NCBI GenBank assembly: GCA_964437725.1
Contig: CAYTIB010000007.1
Location: 1-64,000 of the forward strand
Length of the DNA: 64,000 bases
From: CAYTIB01 sp964437725
Lineage (GTDB): Bacteria; UBA8248; JACPRG01; G963555815
Direction of reading: 5' to 3'
Of the stretch, positions 1-9,471 are shown in pieces. Below the pieces are notes generated by a model. The model was not told the origin of the DNA. It saw only the letters and a list, made by a program, of their open reading frames with translations, and did no database searches. Both the position numbers and the translations under genes were made by a program. The first letter of the stretch is position 1, and each line of letters starts with the position of its first letter.

Positions 1-938
1 TCATGACCTACAACGGCCAAGTATGGGGAATTCCCCAGGACACAGAATGCAGGCCTTTTTTTGGATGGATTCCACACTTGAAAGCAATTGGTTATTCCGA
101 TACCGATATCGAAGGCTTACCGCGAAGAATTCAGTCTGGGCAATATACTCTCCAAAATGTTTTGAGGGATGCAAAAAAAATACAGGATAACGGGTTAGTA
201 GAAAAAGGCTACGGGTTCTATCCACGGCCAACCAAGGGAAGTGATTTTTGGCAGTTTTATCTAGCCAATGGAGGTCAATGGATAGACCCTGGTAGCGGAA
301 AACTCATACTCGATCGAAAAGCCCTATTTGAATACTACCGCTTCTTCCATGAGGCAGTTTTCAAATACGGCGTGACAAAGAAAAATCACCTGGGGACAAA
401 TTGGGATCAGTGGTACAAAGAAGTAGCAACGGGACAGGCAGGGCTCTGGCATGGTGGATCCTGGCACTACGCCCGCTACACAAGGAAAGAGGGCCTAAAA
501 GATTTCTTCGACAAGATTATCTTTGCTCTAATTCCTGCAGGAGCAAAAGGGGGACGAGCGCTCACCCTTACCCATCCCCTAGCCTACATGATATCCAAAC
601 AAACCCAAGGAGATGTCGCCGATCTTGTGGGCCGCCTTATTACCATCGTATCCGAGCCCCGTTTGAATACTCTCCATGCCATCTCCTCTGCCCATCTTGG
701 AATCACTCACTCCCAGGAGAATCTTGCCCAGTACGCTGAAGATCGATGGACAGTCGAAGCAACGAAACTTCTCCAAAGCGCGTCCGCACTACCCAATCAT
801 CTTCATTTTGGACAGTTTGATCAGATGGTTTGGAAAGGGCTCACAGCCACATGGTCGGGAACAGACCCAGGCGAGGCAGTAAAAACGGTGTCCAAGGAAA
901 TTCAATTAACTATGGGAACCAAGGTTATCATTCGTTAA
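1..938 (+). CDS. ABC sugar-type extracellular solute-binding protein (5' partial)
   Basis: C-terminal 312 or so residues of a periplasmic binding protein; the signal peptide and N-lobe lie before the window. The visible part has the pattern of family 1 (CUT1, MalE/UgpB-like) proteins: an early GIPQDTE hinge-like stretch, aromatic-rich segments (FWQFYLANGG, GLWHGGSWHYARY) and a helical C-terminal lobe. It would deliver a sugar or polyol to the permeases that follow at 1029 and 2333. The call rests mainly on fold-like composition plus operon context: binding protein, two permeases and a MalK-type ATPase in order on one strand. The substrate cannot be named. The reading frame is open to the window edge, so the listed start is not the real one. 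Confidence 0.85.
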   Translation, partial: MTYNGQVWGIPQDTECRPFFGWIPHLKAIGYSDTDIEGLPRRIQSGQYTLQNVLRDAKKIQDNGLVEKGYGFYPRPTKGSDFWQFYLANGGQWIDPGSGKLILDRKALFEYYRFFHEAVFKYGVTKKNHLGTNWDQWYKEVATGQAGLWHGGSWHYARYTRKEGLKDFFDKIIFALIPAGAKGGRALTLTHPLAYMISKQTQGDVADLVGRLITIVSEPRLNTLHAISSAHLGITHSQENLAQYAEDRWTVEATKLLQSASALPNHLHFGQFDQMVWKGLTATWSGTDPGEAVKTVSKEIQLTMGTKVIIR

Positions 939-1028
939 ACTTTTAAGGAAAACTATAAAATCAGCAGAAGGAACAGGAGACAAATAAAGCTCTTTTCTTT
1001 TTTTGAAAATTAAAGGAAATTTCCGCGA

Positions 1029-2336
1029 ATGGCGAGATTCCAAAAGTGGTTACCTTTCTGGTTTGTTTTTCCTGCTTGTCTTGCAATCACTACATTCCAT
1101 CTCATCCCAGTTATATTGACATTCATATTCAGCTTTACAACCATGGGTTCCGAAACTGGGATCCTAGGTGATCGATATATTATTTCGAAAAACGTAGTCC
1201 GAAAACTTCGCCATCACTCTTTCCCCACCGATGTGATCGAAAAATTAAGCAAAAAAATTTACGCCTTCGATCTGGAAGGATTGCAAGCTCTCCGCAAGAT
1301 CAATTTAAAGCAAAGCGCACGAGATGAGATTGAGAAAATTTTTTCGGGGAGAATATATACATCCGAACGCAAACTTATCTATGACCTAAAGAGATTAAAA
1401 AACCGACCACGAACACATTTCGAACGAAAATTGGTAAGTAAAAGCATTGTTCGCACAGTATTAAATATTGAGTACGAGTCCGCAACCGAACTTCGAAAAG
1501 GACTCAAATCGATAGGCGTTTCGTTGGACAGGCACAATTTTGCTTTCCTGCTAAACCAAGCCAATCAGGGATGGAAGTGGACCTTAGATAATTACCGTGA
1601 GATGTTTGCCAGTCAATTTTCCACTCGTATACTGCTCAACACAGTATTTTACGTCTGCCTGACTCTTCTTTTATTTAACACAACTTTCGCCCTACTCCTC
1701 GCAACGTTAACCTTCTATCTTCCGGCAGGGCAGTCCAAGTTCTTTCGGGCAATTTGGCTGATTCCAAGAATAAGTCCATCTGTTATTTATATTTTGGTTT
1801 GGAAATGGTTTAGTTACGATGGGGGATTCATGAGCACCATTCTCGGCACAATGGGAATCGAACCAGAGAATTGGCTGATGGAATACCCTTGGACTTTCAT
1901 CATTCTCATTAACGGATTCGTAGGCGCCAGTATGGGGTTAATAATTTTTTCCAGTGCCATGCAGGCGATCCCAAAAACAATTTTCCATGCAGCCAAGGTC
2001 GATGGAGCCTATCCTTTTCAACAGGTGTTTCGAATTCTGCTTCCCCTAATGCGATGGCCTATCCTCTTTGTTACCTCATACCAAACACTAAGTTTGCTAA
2101 CCTCATGGGAATACATTCAGTTATCCACCAACGGTGGCCCCGGGTTTCTCACAACCGAAGTTTGGGCACTCCACGCTTACCACACAGCCATGTCCAATTA
2201 TTTCGGTAACCTAAGATACGGATACGGCTCCACCCTTGCGGTCGTACTGGTTCTCGCTGGAATTTTTCTGGCCTTATTTTACCTTCGGATTTTCAAGTTC
2301 AAAGCTCTAATCTCTAACCCTCCAATAGAAAATTGA
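1029..2336 (+). CDS. ABC sugar transporter permease, MalF/UgpA type, with large soluble insertion
   Basis: Inner-membrane permease of a CUT1 importer, 435 aa against about 290-310 for a usual UgpA/LacF-type protein. TM1 spans about residues 10-34 and the next TM begins near 200. Between them lie about 150 residues with no membrane segment, rich in Lys/Arg/Glu and predicted helical. From TM2 onward the protein is ordinary. The EAA loop that docks on the ATPase reads AAKVDGA...ILLP near residues 319-340. The C-terminal part contains the family-like TNGGPG stretch. It follows the binding protein by 90 bp and overlaps the next permease by 4 bp, so the genes are translationally coupled. The insertion should be periplasmic if the N-terminus is cytoplasmic. 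Confidence 0.9.
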   Translation: MARFQKWLPFWFVFPACLAITTFHLIPVILTFIFSFTTMGSETGILGDRYIISKNVVRKLRHHSFPTDVIEKLSKKIYAFDLEGLQALRKINLKQSARDEIEKIFSGRIYTSERKLIYDLKRLKNRPRTHFERKLVSKSIVRTVLNIEYESATELRKGLKSIGVSLDRHNFAFLLNQANQGWKWTLDNYREMFASQFSTRILLNTVFYVCLTLLLFNTTFALLLATLTFYLPAGQSKFFRAIWLIPRISPSVIYILVWKWFSYDGGFMSTILGTMGIEPENWLMEYPWTFIILINGFVGASMGLIIFSSAMQAIPKTIFHAAKVDGAYPFQQVFRILLPLMRWPILFVTSYQTLSLLTSWEYIQLSTNGGPGFLTTEVWALHAYHTAMSNYFGNLRYGYGSTLAVVLVLAGIFLALFYLRIFKFKALISNPPIEN

Positions 2337-3163
2337 AAATGAGTTACGAAAAACAATCCTGGAAAACACTTTTATTATTAACGCTGATCACCCTTCCCAT
2401 TTTAATAATGTACCTCTGGCTATTCATTGATAGTTTCTCTCAAGGAGGGAAAGAAACTATTTGGCCTACGGCATTCACTTTGAAAAATTGGCGATTTCTT
2501 TATGCTCCACCAAAAGGGCATCCCTCGGTCTGGCCTGTAACACTTAACACATTTATTTTTTCGGTAAGTGTAGTATGTCTTGTAATCTCTATATCAGCTC
2601 CAGCAGGTTACGCGTTGTCAAGGTTGAAATGGGCTTTCCGAGGCAGGTTTTTGGGAGGGCTATTGCTCCTACATTCCTTTCCAAGCATAACTTTAATAAT
2701 TGCTATCTTCGTTATGCTTCAAGCAATAGGTCTTTACAATTCATTAATCGGGGTCATCCTTGTCAAAGCTTCCCTGGAACTCCCACTTGGAATCTGGGTT
2801 ATGAAAGGGTTCTATGACTCAGTTCCCTGGGAAATTGAGATGGCTGGCCTGCAAGACGGGGCAAATCGGATTCAGGTTTGGTATAAGCTTATTCTTCCGC
2901 AGATTAAACCGGGAATTGCAGCCTTATCTATTTTTTCTTTTATCGCCGGTTGGAGTGAATACGTCATGCCCTTAATTCTGGCGCCAGGAGCAGAGGTACA
3001 AACACTATCTGTTTACCTTGCCAGTCTTCTTCAAGACGATTATTTGGCAGATTTTAGACTTTTCAAGGCTGTGGGTCTTTTTTACATGTTTCCGGTAATA
3101 GTTTTTTATCTCTTTACCCAGGAGAAACTTATGCATATTTACAGTGGGGGTACAAAGGCCTGA
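2333..3163 (+). CDS. ABC sugar transporter permease, MalG/UgpE type
   Basis: Second membrane subunit of the importer, 276 aa, the normal family length, with about six TM segments. The EAA motif reads EMAGLQDGA...LILPQIKPG at about residues 163-189, the coupling-helix site for the MalK-type ATPase. A TTG start at 2333 overlaps the previous stop by four bases (TTGA); ATG at 2339 is the alternative. Its stop overlaps the ATPase start by one base (TGATG). These overlaps support one transcript and fixed stoichiometry for 1029-4227. Substrate unknown. Confidence 0.92.
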   Translation: MKMSYEKQSWKTLLLLTLITLPILIMYLWLFIDSFSQGGKETIWPTAFTLKNWRFLYAPPKGHPSVWPVTLNTFIFSVSVVCLVISISAPAGYALSRLKWAFRGRFLGGLLLLHSFPSITLIIAIFVMLQAIGLYNSLIGVILVKASLELPLGIWVMKGFYDSVPWEIEMAGLQDGANRIQVWYKLILPQIKPGIAALSIFSFIAGWSEYVMPLILAPGAEVQTLSVYLASLLQDDYLADFRLFKAVGLFYMFPVIVFYLFTQEKLMHIYSGGTKA

Positions 3164-4227
3164 TGCACATCACCCTCGAAGGAGTGAGTAAATCGTTCGG
3201 CCAAACTCCCGTTGTAGAGAATCTCAGCTTGGAGATAGAAAACGGTGAAATGATGGCCCTTTTGGGGCCCTCAGGATGTGGTAAAACGACAACTCTTCTA
3301 TGCATTTCTGGGATCCACAGGATTTCCGCCGGCCGAATCTTATTTGGTCAGCGAGAAGTACACAAACTGAAACCGCAGGAGCGAAACGTTGGTATTGTCT
3401 TCCAAAACTATGCGCTCTATCCACATCTATCAATCTATGAGAATATCGCTTTTCCCCTTAGGATAAGAAAAGAAACCCAGAAGGAAATCAAAGAGAAAGT
3501 GGAAGAAATCGCCTCTGTTCTTCGTGTATCAGAACTTCTCGACCGTCGCCCAGCACAACTCTCCGGAGGTCAGCAACAACGAATTGCTCTAGCTCGGGCA
3601 TTGGTTCGTGAGCCCGATGTCCTTCTACTTGATGAACCCCTTGCAAATCTCGATGCAACCCTTCGATTAGAAATGAGAGCAGAAGTTCGTCGAATTCAGC
3701 AGGAAACTAAAGTTAGCGCAATTCTCGTTACACATGATCAAGTGGAAGCCATGAGCATGTGCGACCGAATCGCCCTAATCCAAGAAGGGCAAATTAGGCA
3801 AGTAGGGACACCTACTGAAATGTACGAAGAACCAAAGACCAAGTTCGTGGCTAGCTTCCTAGGTCATCCACCAATTTCTTTTTGCGAAGGAATCGTCAAA
3901 GACGGACAATTCAAGGCGGGACCGATTCATTTCCATTTACCTGAGGACATACGCCCCACTAGTTCAGAATCGGAAACAAGGATAACCATCGGTATTAGAC
4001 CAGAGCATTTCAAGCCTGCGCACGAAGTAAAGGTAAAAGGGACGATTGCCTTCATTGAACCATTGGGACGAGAAACGATCATCGACATCATGTTATCAAA
4101 TGGAATGCTTATTCGTTCTGTCTATGACGCAAAGCCCCCCTTTGCAATTGGGGATTCGGTTCAGTGGGGAATCGACAAGGAATCTTTACTCTATTTTGAT
4201 GAAGGAGGAAACCGGATCCAACCTTAG
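3163..4227 (+). CDS. ABC transporter ATPase, MalK/UgpC family
   Basis: Cytoplasmic energising subunit, 354 aa. Walker A GPSGCGKT (35-42), Q-loop in VFQNYALYPH, signature LSGGQQQR (near 134-141), Walker B LLLDEP, D-loop LANLDA and H-loop VTHD are all present. After about residue 235 comes a C-terminal OB-fold (TOBE-like) region with the IGIRPEH motif typical of the MalK/UgpC class, which carries regulatory contacts in this family. It starts one base inside the MalG-type permease stop. All catalytic residues are intact, so the importer should be functional. The specific sugar cannot be told from the ATPase. Confidence 0.95.
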   Translation: MHITLEGVSKSFGQTPVVENLSLEIENGEMMALLGPSGCGKTTTLLCISGIHRISAGRILFGQREVHKLKPQERNVGIVFQNYALYPHLSIYENIAFPLRIRKETQKEIKEKVEEIASVLRVSELLDRRPAQLSGGQQQRIALARALVREPDVLLLDEPLANLDATLRLEMRAEVRRIQQETKVSAILVTHDQVEAMSMCDRIALIQEGQIRQVGTPTEMYEEPKTKFVASFLGHPPISFCEGIVKDGQFKAGPIHFHLPEDIRPTSSESETRITIGIRPEHFKPAHEVKVKGTIAFIEPLGRETIIDIMLSNGMLIRSVYDAKPPFAIGDSVQWGIDKESLLYFDEGGNRIQP

Positions 4228-4468
4228 TTGGTCACCTCACTCACCCAAGGCCTTACTACCGACATAACACTTTTGCACTTGTGATTACTTCCTCACCAGA
4301 AATTATTGTAAAATCGGGTTTGTTCGGCACAGACCGATATCCATTACCTTCCGTAATCACATTTGTCTCTTCGGGTTCAAATTAGATATGGTATGGAAAA
4401 AGTGCACATTAGCTTTTCCTCGACCAATAATGTATTCGTCGAAAAAAAGGGATGACCCCTAATTCAAA

Positions 4469-6958
4469 TTGCAGGATGAGACTGTGTTAACCAAACAGAT
4501 AACAGGGCATATCTATGCCCTACTCCTCATAGCCCTCCTAGTTTTTGTATTTCTTTTTGACCTATGGATTTCCGATCTTGCCTGGTTCAATTCTGCAGGA
4601 CTCTATATTTTCTTCCCTTGGCGCATGGTGTCAAACTATTCCATTTTCGATATCGCAATTTTGTGGGGACCCTATGAAGGGATTCCTTATCAGTTTTATC
4701 TTATCGAAAGACTTTTCCAATCTTTCTCATTTCCCTTATGGAATCCTTTGACTTTAGGGGGAGTTCCATTTTTTGCCTCTTCGCATAAGCAGGTTTTAGA
4801 CCCTACTAACCTTCTCTATTTTTTTGTTAGTCTCCCACAAGCCATCAATCTCCAAGTAGCCCTGGGAGTATTCCTACTTGGCTTTTCCGGGTACTTGCTC
4901 GCATACCGATGGACCGGGGACCGAGTGGCATCTCTGCTAACGGGTGTGGGTTATGCATTTTCTTCTCACGTGATTAGCAAAACCTTCTGGGCACCAAATA
5001 TCGGAGACTTCATGTGGGTCCCGTTGGGAATCCTGGTGGCCGACAAAGCTGTAGAAACGGCTAAAATACGATATTTCGTTTTTTTTGGCGCAATCCTATC
5101 CGCAATATTTTTAGGAGGGAGCGATAATTACCTACCTCTTCTCCTGATTTACCTAGGGGCTTTCCTTGTTTTTCGTGCAACAACGTCTGTGATAAAAGGT
5201 AGTTGGACAGGCACCCAATCACGTATGGTTTTCTTGACAATCCTACCTTTTGTACTTTTCGTAGGTTTTTCCGCAATTCGATTACTACCTTACTTAGAAA
5301 ACATGGCGCTCTCCGACCGAACGATGGTTCGCGCAATGACCCCTTGGGTCCTAAGCGGATCAAGTTTAGTAGAAACAATCAAAATAGCTCTCTACTCACT
5401 ATTAAACCTTTTTGGACCAGTGAAAGAATCCATATTTTTTAGAACGAATATTACTAATTCTTTTTTTCTGGGAGCAACAGGAATTCTCCTGCTTTTACCT
5501 TGCATTAGAACGCTAGCGAAGGGGCCAACAGCTTTTTTCTTCTGGGCAGCAACTCTGAGCATCCCTATCGCAGCCCTAGCGGACCCATTAATCCTCTTGG
5601 TAACTCAAGTCCCTGGTTTAGATAAATTGCCTTGGCTCTTACAAAGCGTGGTATCAAGAGTTGATCGAGTAGCCACCCTTTATATGGCGGGTACTCCCCT
5701 CCTTTTAGCTTTTGCTTACAAAGAGCTAAAGAAAGACGCCGAAAGCGGTCGACTTTTCAAATGGATTTCTTGGTCTGGAGCTACGGTGTTAGCGATCGGA
5801 CTCTGGTTAGTAATAGCTCGTACTACCCTGAGCACTACCCTAACCCGAGTGGATTCTTATTACCTCTTCACAGCTAGTTTCCTCGCCTTGCTTTTGTTCT
5901 CAGGTTTCTTATTACTTCATCATCGATCCCGAATTTCAAAAAACACACTGGGTGGCCTAATTATACTTCTGGTTTTTTCGGAACTCTTTCTAGGAACTCG
6001 CCTTATCTTCTCTCCTAGCCCCCGAGAAGAATTCTATCCGATAATGCCCAGTCTCCGGTTCCTCAAATCGCAAAAGGGATTATTCCGTGTCGCACAGATA
6101 TTTCCAAATGATGAAAATATCTATCACTATTCTCCTCCCCTACTTGGAAACTTATTTATGCCCTTCGGTATTCAATCCATCACCGGGTACCAGGGGATTC
6201 TTCCCAGACAACATCATTTGCTATTTAAAGCTTTTGCAAATGTCCAAGATGCGGAAACAAAAAAACACAATATCGGATTCCGTAACCTCTCCAACGGAAA
6301 ATCAGTCTTTTTCTACAACTTTGTGGAGTTGAAAGCCCATAGCCTTCAATTTCCTATAATGGATTTATTCAATATTCGATACGTACTTCTTTCTGTTGAC
6401 GATTATTCGACAAAGATACCTTTCGACCGTTATCGATTGGTGTACAGTAACGAAGTTCGTATTTACGAAAATCTAAGTGTCATGCCACGAGCCTTCATTA
6501 CTCACCGAGCTCGCATTCTCGAAGATGAGGAAGATATTGTCCGACAACTAATCACAAAGGAATTCGACCCTCGACGTATAGTTTTTCTCGAGGGAAACGG
6601 GGAGAAATTTCCAGAAACAAACAACCCGGTTCGGCCTCATAATTCTGCCGCTCACATCAAAGTTTATGAGGCAGAACGGGTAGTTATTCAAGCTAATCTC
6701 AAAGCTCCAGGCTATCTTGTTCTAACCGACTCCTTTCACCCGGGTTGGCAAGTGAAAGTCAATGGAGAAACTCAAAAAGTTATCCGAGCCAATCTCATCT
6801 TCCGCGCAGTCTATTTAGAGTCAGGTCAGAACGAGGTGGAGTTCGTCTATTTCCCTCGAACATTTCGAATGGGACTATATGTAACATTAGGAACAATAGT
6901 GGTAGCACTTCTTCTTATACTCCTCCCAGATCCCAGAAAAAAAGGGGTCAAGAAGTAA
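4469..6958 (+). CDS. YfhO-family multi-spanning membrane protein
   Basis: Integral membrane protein of 829 aa. It has about a dozen hydrophobic segments in the first 510 residues, a mostly soluble region from about 520 to 790, and a last TM segment (about 800-822). The late soluble part contains SFHPGWQVKVNGE followed by RAVYLESGQNEVEFVY, the hallmark C-terminal beta domain of YfhO/PF09586 proteins, which are GT-C-like and in Firmicutes linked to glycosylation of lipoteichoic acid. The exact role here is unknown; a lipid-linked sugar transferase is the family-based guess. The start is TTG at 4469; GTG at 4484 is possible. The stop overlaps the next gene's ATG by one base (TAATG). Confidence 0.85.
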   Translation: MQDETVLTKQITGHIYALLLIALLVFVFLFDLWISDLAWFNSAGLYIFFPWRMVSNYSIFDIAILWGPYEGIPYQFYLIERLFQSFSFPLWNPLTLGGVPFFASSHKQVLDPTNLLYFFVSLPQAINLQVALGVFLLGFSGYLLAYRWTGDRVASLLTGVGYAFSSHVISKTFWAPNIGDFMWVPLGILVADKAVETAKIRYFVFFGAILSAIFLGGSDNYLPLLLIYLGAFLVFRATTSVIKGSWTGTQSRMVFLTILPFVLFVGFSAIRLLPYLENMALSDRTMVRAMTPWVLSGSSLVETIKIALYSLLNLFGPVKESIFFRTNITNSFFLGATGILLLLPCIRTLAKGPTAFFFWAATLSIPIAALADPLILLVTQVPGLDKLPWLLQSVVSRVDRVATLYMAGTPLLLAFAYKELKKDAESGRLFKWISWSGATVLAIGLWLVIARTTLSTTLTRVDSYYLFTASFLALLLFSGFLLLHHRSRISKNTLGGLIILLVFSELFLGTRLIFSPSPREEFYPIMPSLRFLKSQKGLFRVAQIFPNDENIYHYSPPLLGNLFMPFGIQSITGYQGILPRQHHLLFKAFANVQDAETKKHNIGFRNLSNGKSVFFYNFVELKAHSLQFPIMDLFNIRYVLLSVDDYSTKIPFDRYRLVYSNEVRIYENLSVMPRAFITHRARILEDEEDIVRQLITKEFDPRRIVFLEGNGEKFPETNNPVRPHNSAAHIKVYEAERVVIQANLKAPGYLVLTDSFHPGWQVKVNGETQKVIRANLIFRAVYLESGQNEVEFVYFPRTFRMGLYVTLGTIVVALLLILLPDPRKKGVKK

Positions 6959-7809
6959 TGCGGAAATCATCCTTCATAGGATTAATAGTCCTGACAGTAG
7001 CAGGAATTCATCTCTTGATAGGTACAGCACAATCGGGTGAAAATAAAAAATCTCTGTCAGGCGTTATCAAAGGAGAAGACAATGCGCAGATGGTTCGGAT
7101 TCCTGGAGGCCCCTTTGTCATGGGTGCTCAAATCGAACCAGGGTTCAACTTTAAGATCCTTCATGTCAAGTCTTTCTACATAGATCGCTTCGAAGTAACC
7201 AATAAGTTTTATGAAAAATTCGTGGGGGTCACGAATAACAGGTATACTTCATCCTACTCAAAAGACAAGCGATTCAATAAACCTAGCCATCCCGTTGTTG
7301 GTATTTCTTGGTTCGACTCCAAGGCATATTGTCAATGGGCCGGGAAAAGACTTCCAACCGAAGTGGAATGGGAGAAAGCGGCTCGGGGGTCCGGACCCAA
7401 TAAATACAATCCACTCAAGGGCCGTATAAACCCTGAAATTCCACTAAAAAATCTATGGGCGAATTTTCGTCCCATAATCTCCTTGGGATATGATTTTTTC
7501 CATGCGGATCCAGCCGCGGATGGCTTTCGCTTTACAGCTCCAGTCGGCAGTTTTCCAAACGAAACCGGAACACATGGAATCTATGATATGGCCGGAAATG
7601 TATGGGAGTGGGAAGCAGATGTCTATCCCACCAGAGATGTCCGTGATAACAAAAAGAATTATGAGGACCTCAAAATGCAGCGGGGCGGATCTTGGCTAAA
7701 TCTGAAACAACTACTGGATCCCACTTATCGACGCTGGAGCAATCCGTACATTAGAAGTGATTCCGCAACAGGATTCCGGTGCGCAAAATCCGACTCTCCA
7801 AAAAATTAA
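6958..7809 (+). CDS. FGE/SUMF1-domain protein, exported, lacking the catalytic cysteines
   Basis: 283 aa with an N-terminal signal-like hydrophobic stretch (residues 6-25) and then a formylglycine-generating-enzyme-like fold (PF03781). Landmarks are MVRIPGGPFVMG (about 43-54), DRFEVTN, LPTEVEWEKAARG, MAGNVWEWEAD, RGGSW and the terminal TGFRCAK. True FGE enzymes carry two Cys a few residues after RGGS(Y/W). Here that segment reads LNLKQLLDPTYRRW, with no Cys, so oxidation of sulfatase cysteines is unlikely. No sulfatase is adjacent. It may be a binding or structural member of the family acting outside the inner membrane. The ATG at 6958 is coupled to the YfhO-like gene by TAATG. An in-frame extension to 6745 overlaps that gene and was discarded. 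Confidence 0.85.
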   Translation: MRKSSFIGLIVLTVAGIHLLIGTAQSGENKKSLSGVIKGEDNAQMVRIPGGPFVMGAQIEPGFNFKILHVKSFYIDRFEVTNKFYEKFVGVTNNRYTSSYSKDKRFNKPSHPVVGISWFDSKAYCQWAGKRLPTEVEWEKAARGSGPNKYNPLKGRINPEIPLKNLWANFRPIISLGYDFFHADPAADGFRFTAPVGSFPNETGTHGIYDMAGNVWEWEADVYPTRDVRDNKKNYEDLKMQRGGSWLNLKQLLDPTYRRWSNPYIRSDSATGFRCAKSDSPKN

Positions 7810-7824
7810 ACACAAGAATAATAA

Positions 7825-9159
7825 CTAGATTGGAGAGCGATACACAAAGTCGCGAGTATCTTTTGTGAATTCCCTGCGAATTTTCCTAAGAACTGTAGGT
7901 TGTGTGAGCAAATCTATGGTAGTACAAGCAATTGTCTTGGCCGCAGCAAGCATTCCCCTCTTTCCAATTCCCGACCCATAGAGCTGTGTTGCAAGCCAAT
8001 TGTGTTGACCCGAGTCTGGGGCTCTACAAGTGGTTCGAAACAATCCCATAGGAGTTAGCCAACTGACGTTACACTGATCGTTGCTTACACGCATGAGGTA
8101 ATCTTTCCGGGCCGGTTCTACCCACTCAACGAGGGGTTTTTTAAATCCCAGTTTCCTCGCGAACGCCTTATCCGAAGGTGTAAAAGTTGGAGCTCCAACC
8201 CACCTCAAATTCAGGTCGATTAACTCTCCTAGCGCAACATTCGGCAAACGATGATAAGTACCCGTTATGTCTTTGATTTTCACTCTGGTTCCGGTCGCTT
8301 TGGCAGCCCCACGAGCCATACGCTTAACCTCTTTAGTAACACCTTCTGTTTGGTCACGAGTAGGCGTCCAAATTGAGTACCATGCCTTCGCATAGGGAAC
8401 GACCACTATGGGCACGTGGCCTCCTTCAAGAATGACATAGTTGATTCCAGTATCTGGTGGGGCTTGCGCACGAAGCCGGCTAACACCAGAGTTCATCAGT
8501 TCTAGAGCGTCTAAGGCACTTCGACCTCTTTCTGGGTCTACCTGAGCATGAGAGGCCTCACCGAAAAATTCGAAGGTAATCGAATCCAGAGCCATAAAAG
8601 AACCATAATCAGAGTGTGTTCCCTCGCCGGGATGCCACGTAAGTACACAATCCAGGTTGTCAAAAACTCCATGTTTGGCCATCACCACTTTCCCGAGCAA
8701 CATTTCTTCGGCAGGTGTACCAAAAACTTTGACTGATCCTTTGATATTTTTTTCTTGCATTAATTTTTTTGCCGCGATACCGGCTGATATACTTGCCGTC
8801 CCAAACAAATTGTGTCCGCAACCATGTCCATTCTCTGTTTCTTTGCTACCACAGTTAGGTACAGCATCATATTCAGCAAGGATCCCGATAGCCGGGCGTC
8901 CCTTTCCCCAGCTGGCAACAAATGCAGTGGACATTCCCGCAACACCTGTTTCAACCTGAAAACCCTCGTTTTTTAAATCTTCGCCCAGAACAGCAGCTGC
9001 CCTATGTTCTTCCAAACCAAGTTCGGGTGTTTCCCAAATTTGCTGGGCCATCCTGTTCATATGGTTGGCACGATGATCCAAAAATTCAACAATACGACGC
9101 TTATATGGAACACCTGAAATTGTTTTGTTAAGCTTTTTCTGCCTCGATCGACTAGACAT
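7825..9159 (-). CDS. M20D-family amidohydrolase/peptidase, AbgB-like
   Basis: Cytoplasmic metallo-amidohydrolase of 444 aa, close to p-aminobenzoyl-glutamate hydrolase subunit B and related N-acyl amino-acid hydrolases. Metal-site motifs are GHGCGHNL and GTPAEE, a His in the TWHPGEGTHSD region, and the late GQHNWLATQ segment. The central part with FFGEASHAQVDPERGRSALDA is the typical dimerisation (lid) domain. The phrase NVSWLTPMG late in the protein matches the AbgB subgroup, which splits small amide-linked substrates. It is convergent with the FGE-like gene (15 bp apart) and stands alone. The exact amide substrate is unknown. Confidence 0.88.
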   Translation of the reverse strand: MSSRSRQKKLNKTISGVPYKRRIVEFLDHRANHMNRMAQQIWETPELGLEEHRAAAVLGEDLKNEGFQVETGVAGMSTAFVASWGKGRPAIGILAEYDAVPNCGSKETENGHGCGHNLFGTASISAGIAAKKLMQEKNIKGSVKVFGTPAEEMLLGKVVMAKHGVFDNLDCVLTWHPGEGTHSDYGSFMALDSITFEFFGEASHAQVDPERGRSALDALELMNSGVSRLRAQAPPDTGINYVILEGGHVPIVVVPYAKAWYSIWTPTRDQTEGVTKEVKRMARGAAKATGTRVKIKDITGTYHRLPNVALGELIDLNLRWVGAPTFTPSDKAFARKLGFKKPLVEWVEPARKDYLMRVSNDQCNVSWLTPMGLFRTTCRAPDSGQHNWLATQLYGSGIGKRGMLAAAKTIACTTIDLLTQPTVLRKIRREFTKDTRDFVYRSPI

Positions 9160-9291
9160 GTTCTTTCAGAGCTCCATTCGAAGGGAAACAATTATCACAT
9201 ATGAAGATATCTTATCTCATATGACACAACTACCGAAAAAGCACAAGAAAAACATAACCTCATTGCTACTATAATTGGGTTTTTAAAATTA

Positions 9292-9323
9292 AAAGGGGTC
9301 ACGGGAATTCCCGCAACCCCTTT
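9292..9323 (-). terminator. Intrinsic terminator after tRNA-fMet
   Basis: An 8-bp outer stem (AAAGGGGT with ACCCCTTT) encloses a second palindrome, CGGGAATTCCCG. Read on the minus strand it is followed by a T-rich stretch (TTTTAATTTTAAAAA). It lies 8 bp past the CCA end of the tRNA. Confidence 0.8.
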
Positions 9324-9330
9324 ATTTCCT

Positions 9331-9407
9331 TGGTAGCGGGGGCAGGATTCGAACCTGCGACCGTTGGGTTATGAGCCCAACGAGCTACCGGACTGCTCCA
9401 CCCCGCA
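9331..9407 (-). tRNA. Initiator tRNA-fMet (anticodon CAT)
   Basis: A 77-nt cloverleaf on the minus strand with CCA encoded. The anticodon loop is CTCATAA on a stem of TTGGG/CCCAA. Three consecutive G:C pairs next to the loop and an unpaired first acceptor position (T1 against T72) are the classic marks of the initiator rather than elongator tRNA-Met. D-loop, TTCGAAT T-loop and acceptor stem GCGGGG/CCCCGC all fit. A strong terminator follows 8 bp downstream. Confidence 0.97.
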
Positions 9408-9471
9408 TCGAATAAATGCACCCCTATGGATAATTCCTTAGAACATATTTGTCAAGAAAAACAGGAAATTT

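Noticed and set aside
6745..6957. N-terminal extension of the FGE-like gene
   Set aside because: Overlaps the conserved end of the YfhO-like protein in another frame; the signal peptide starts at ATG 6958.
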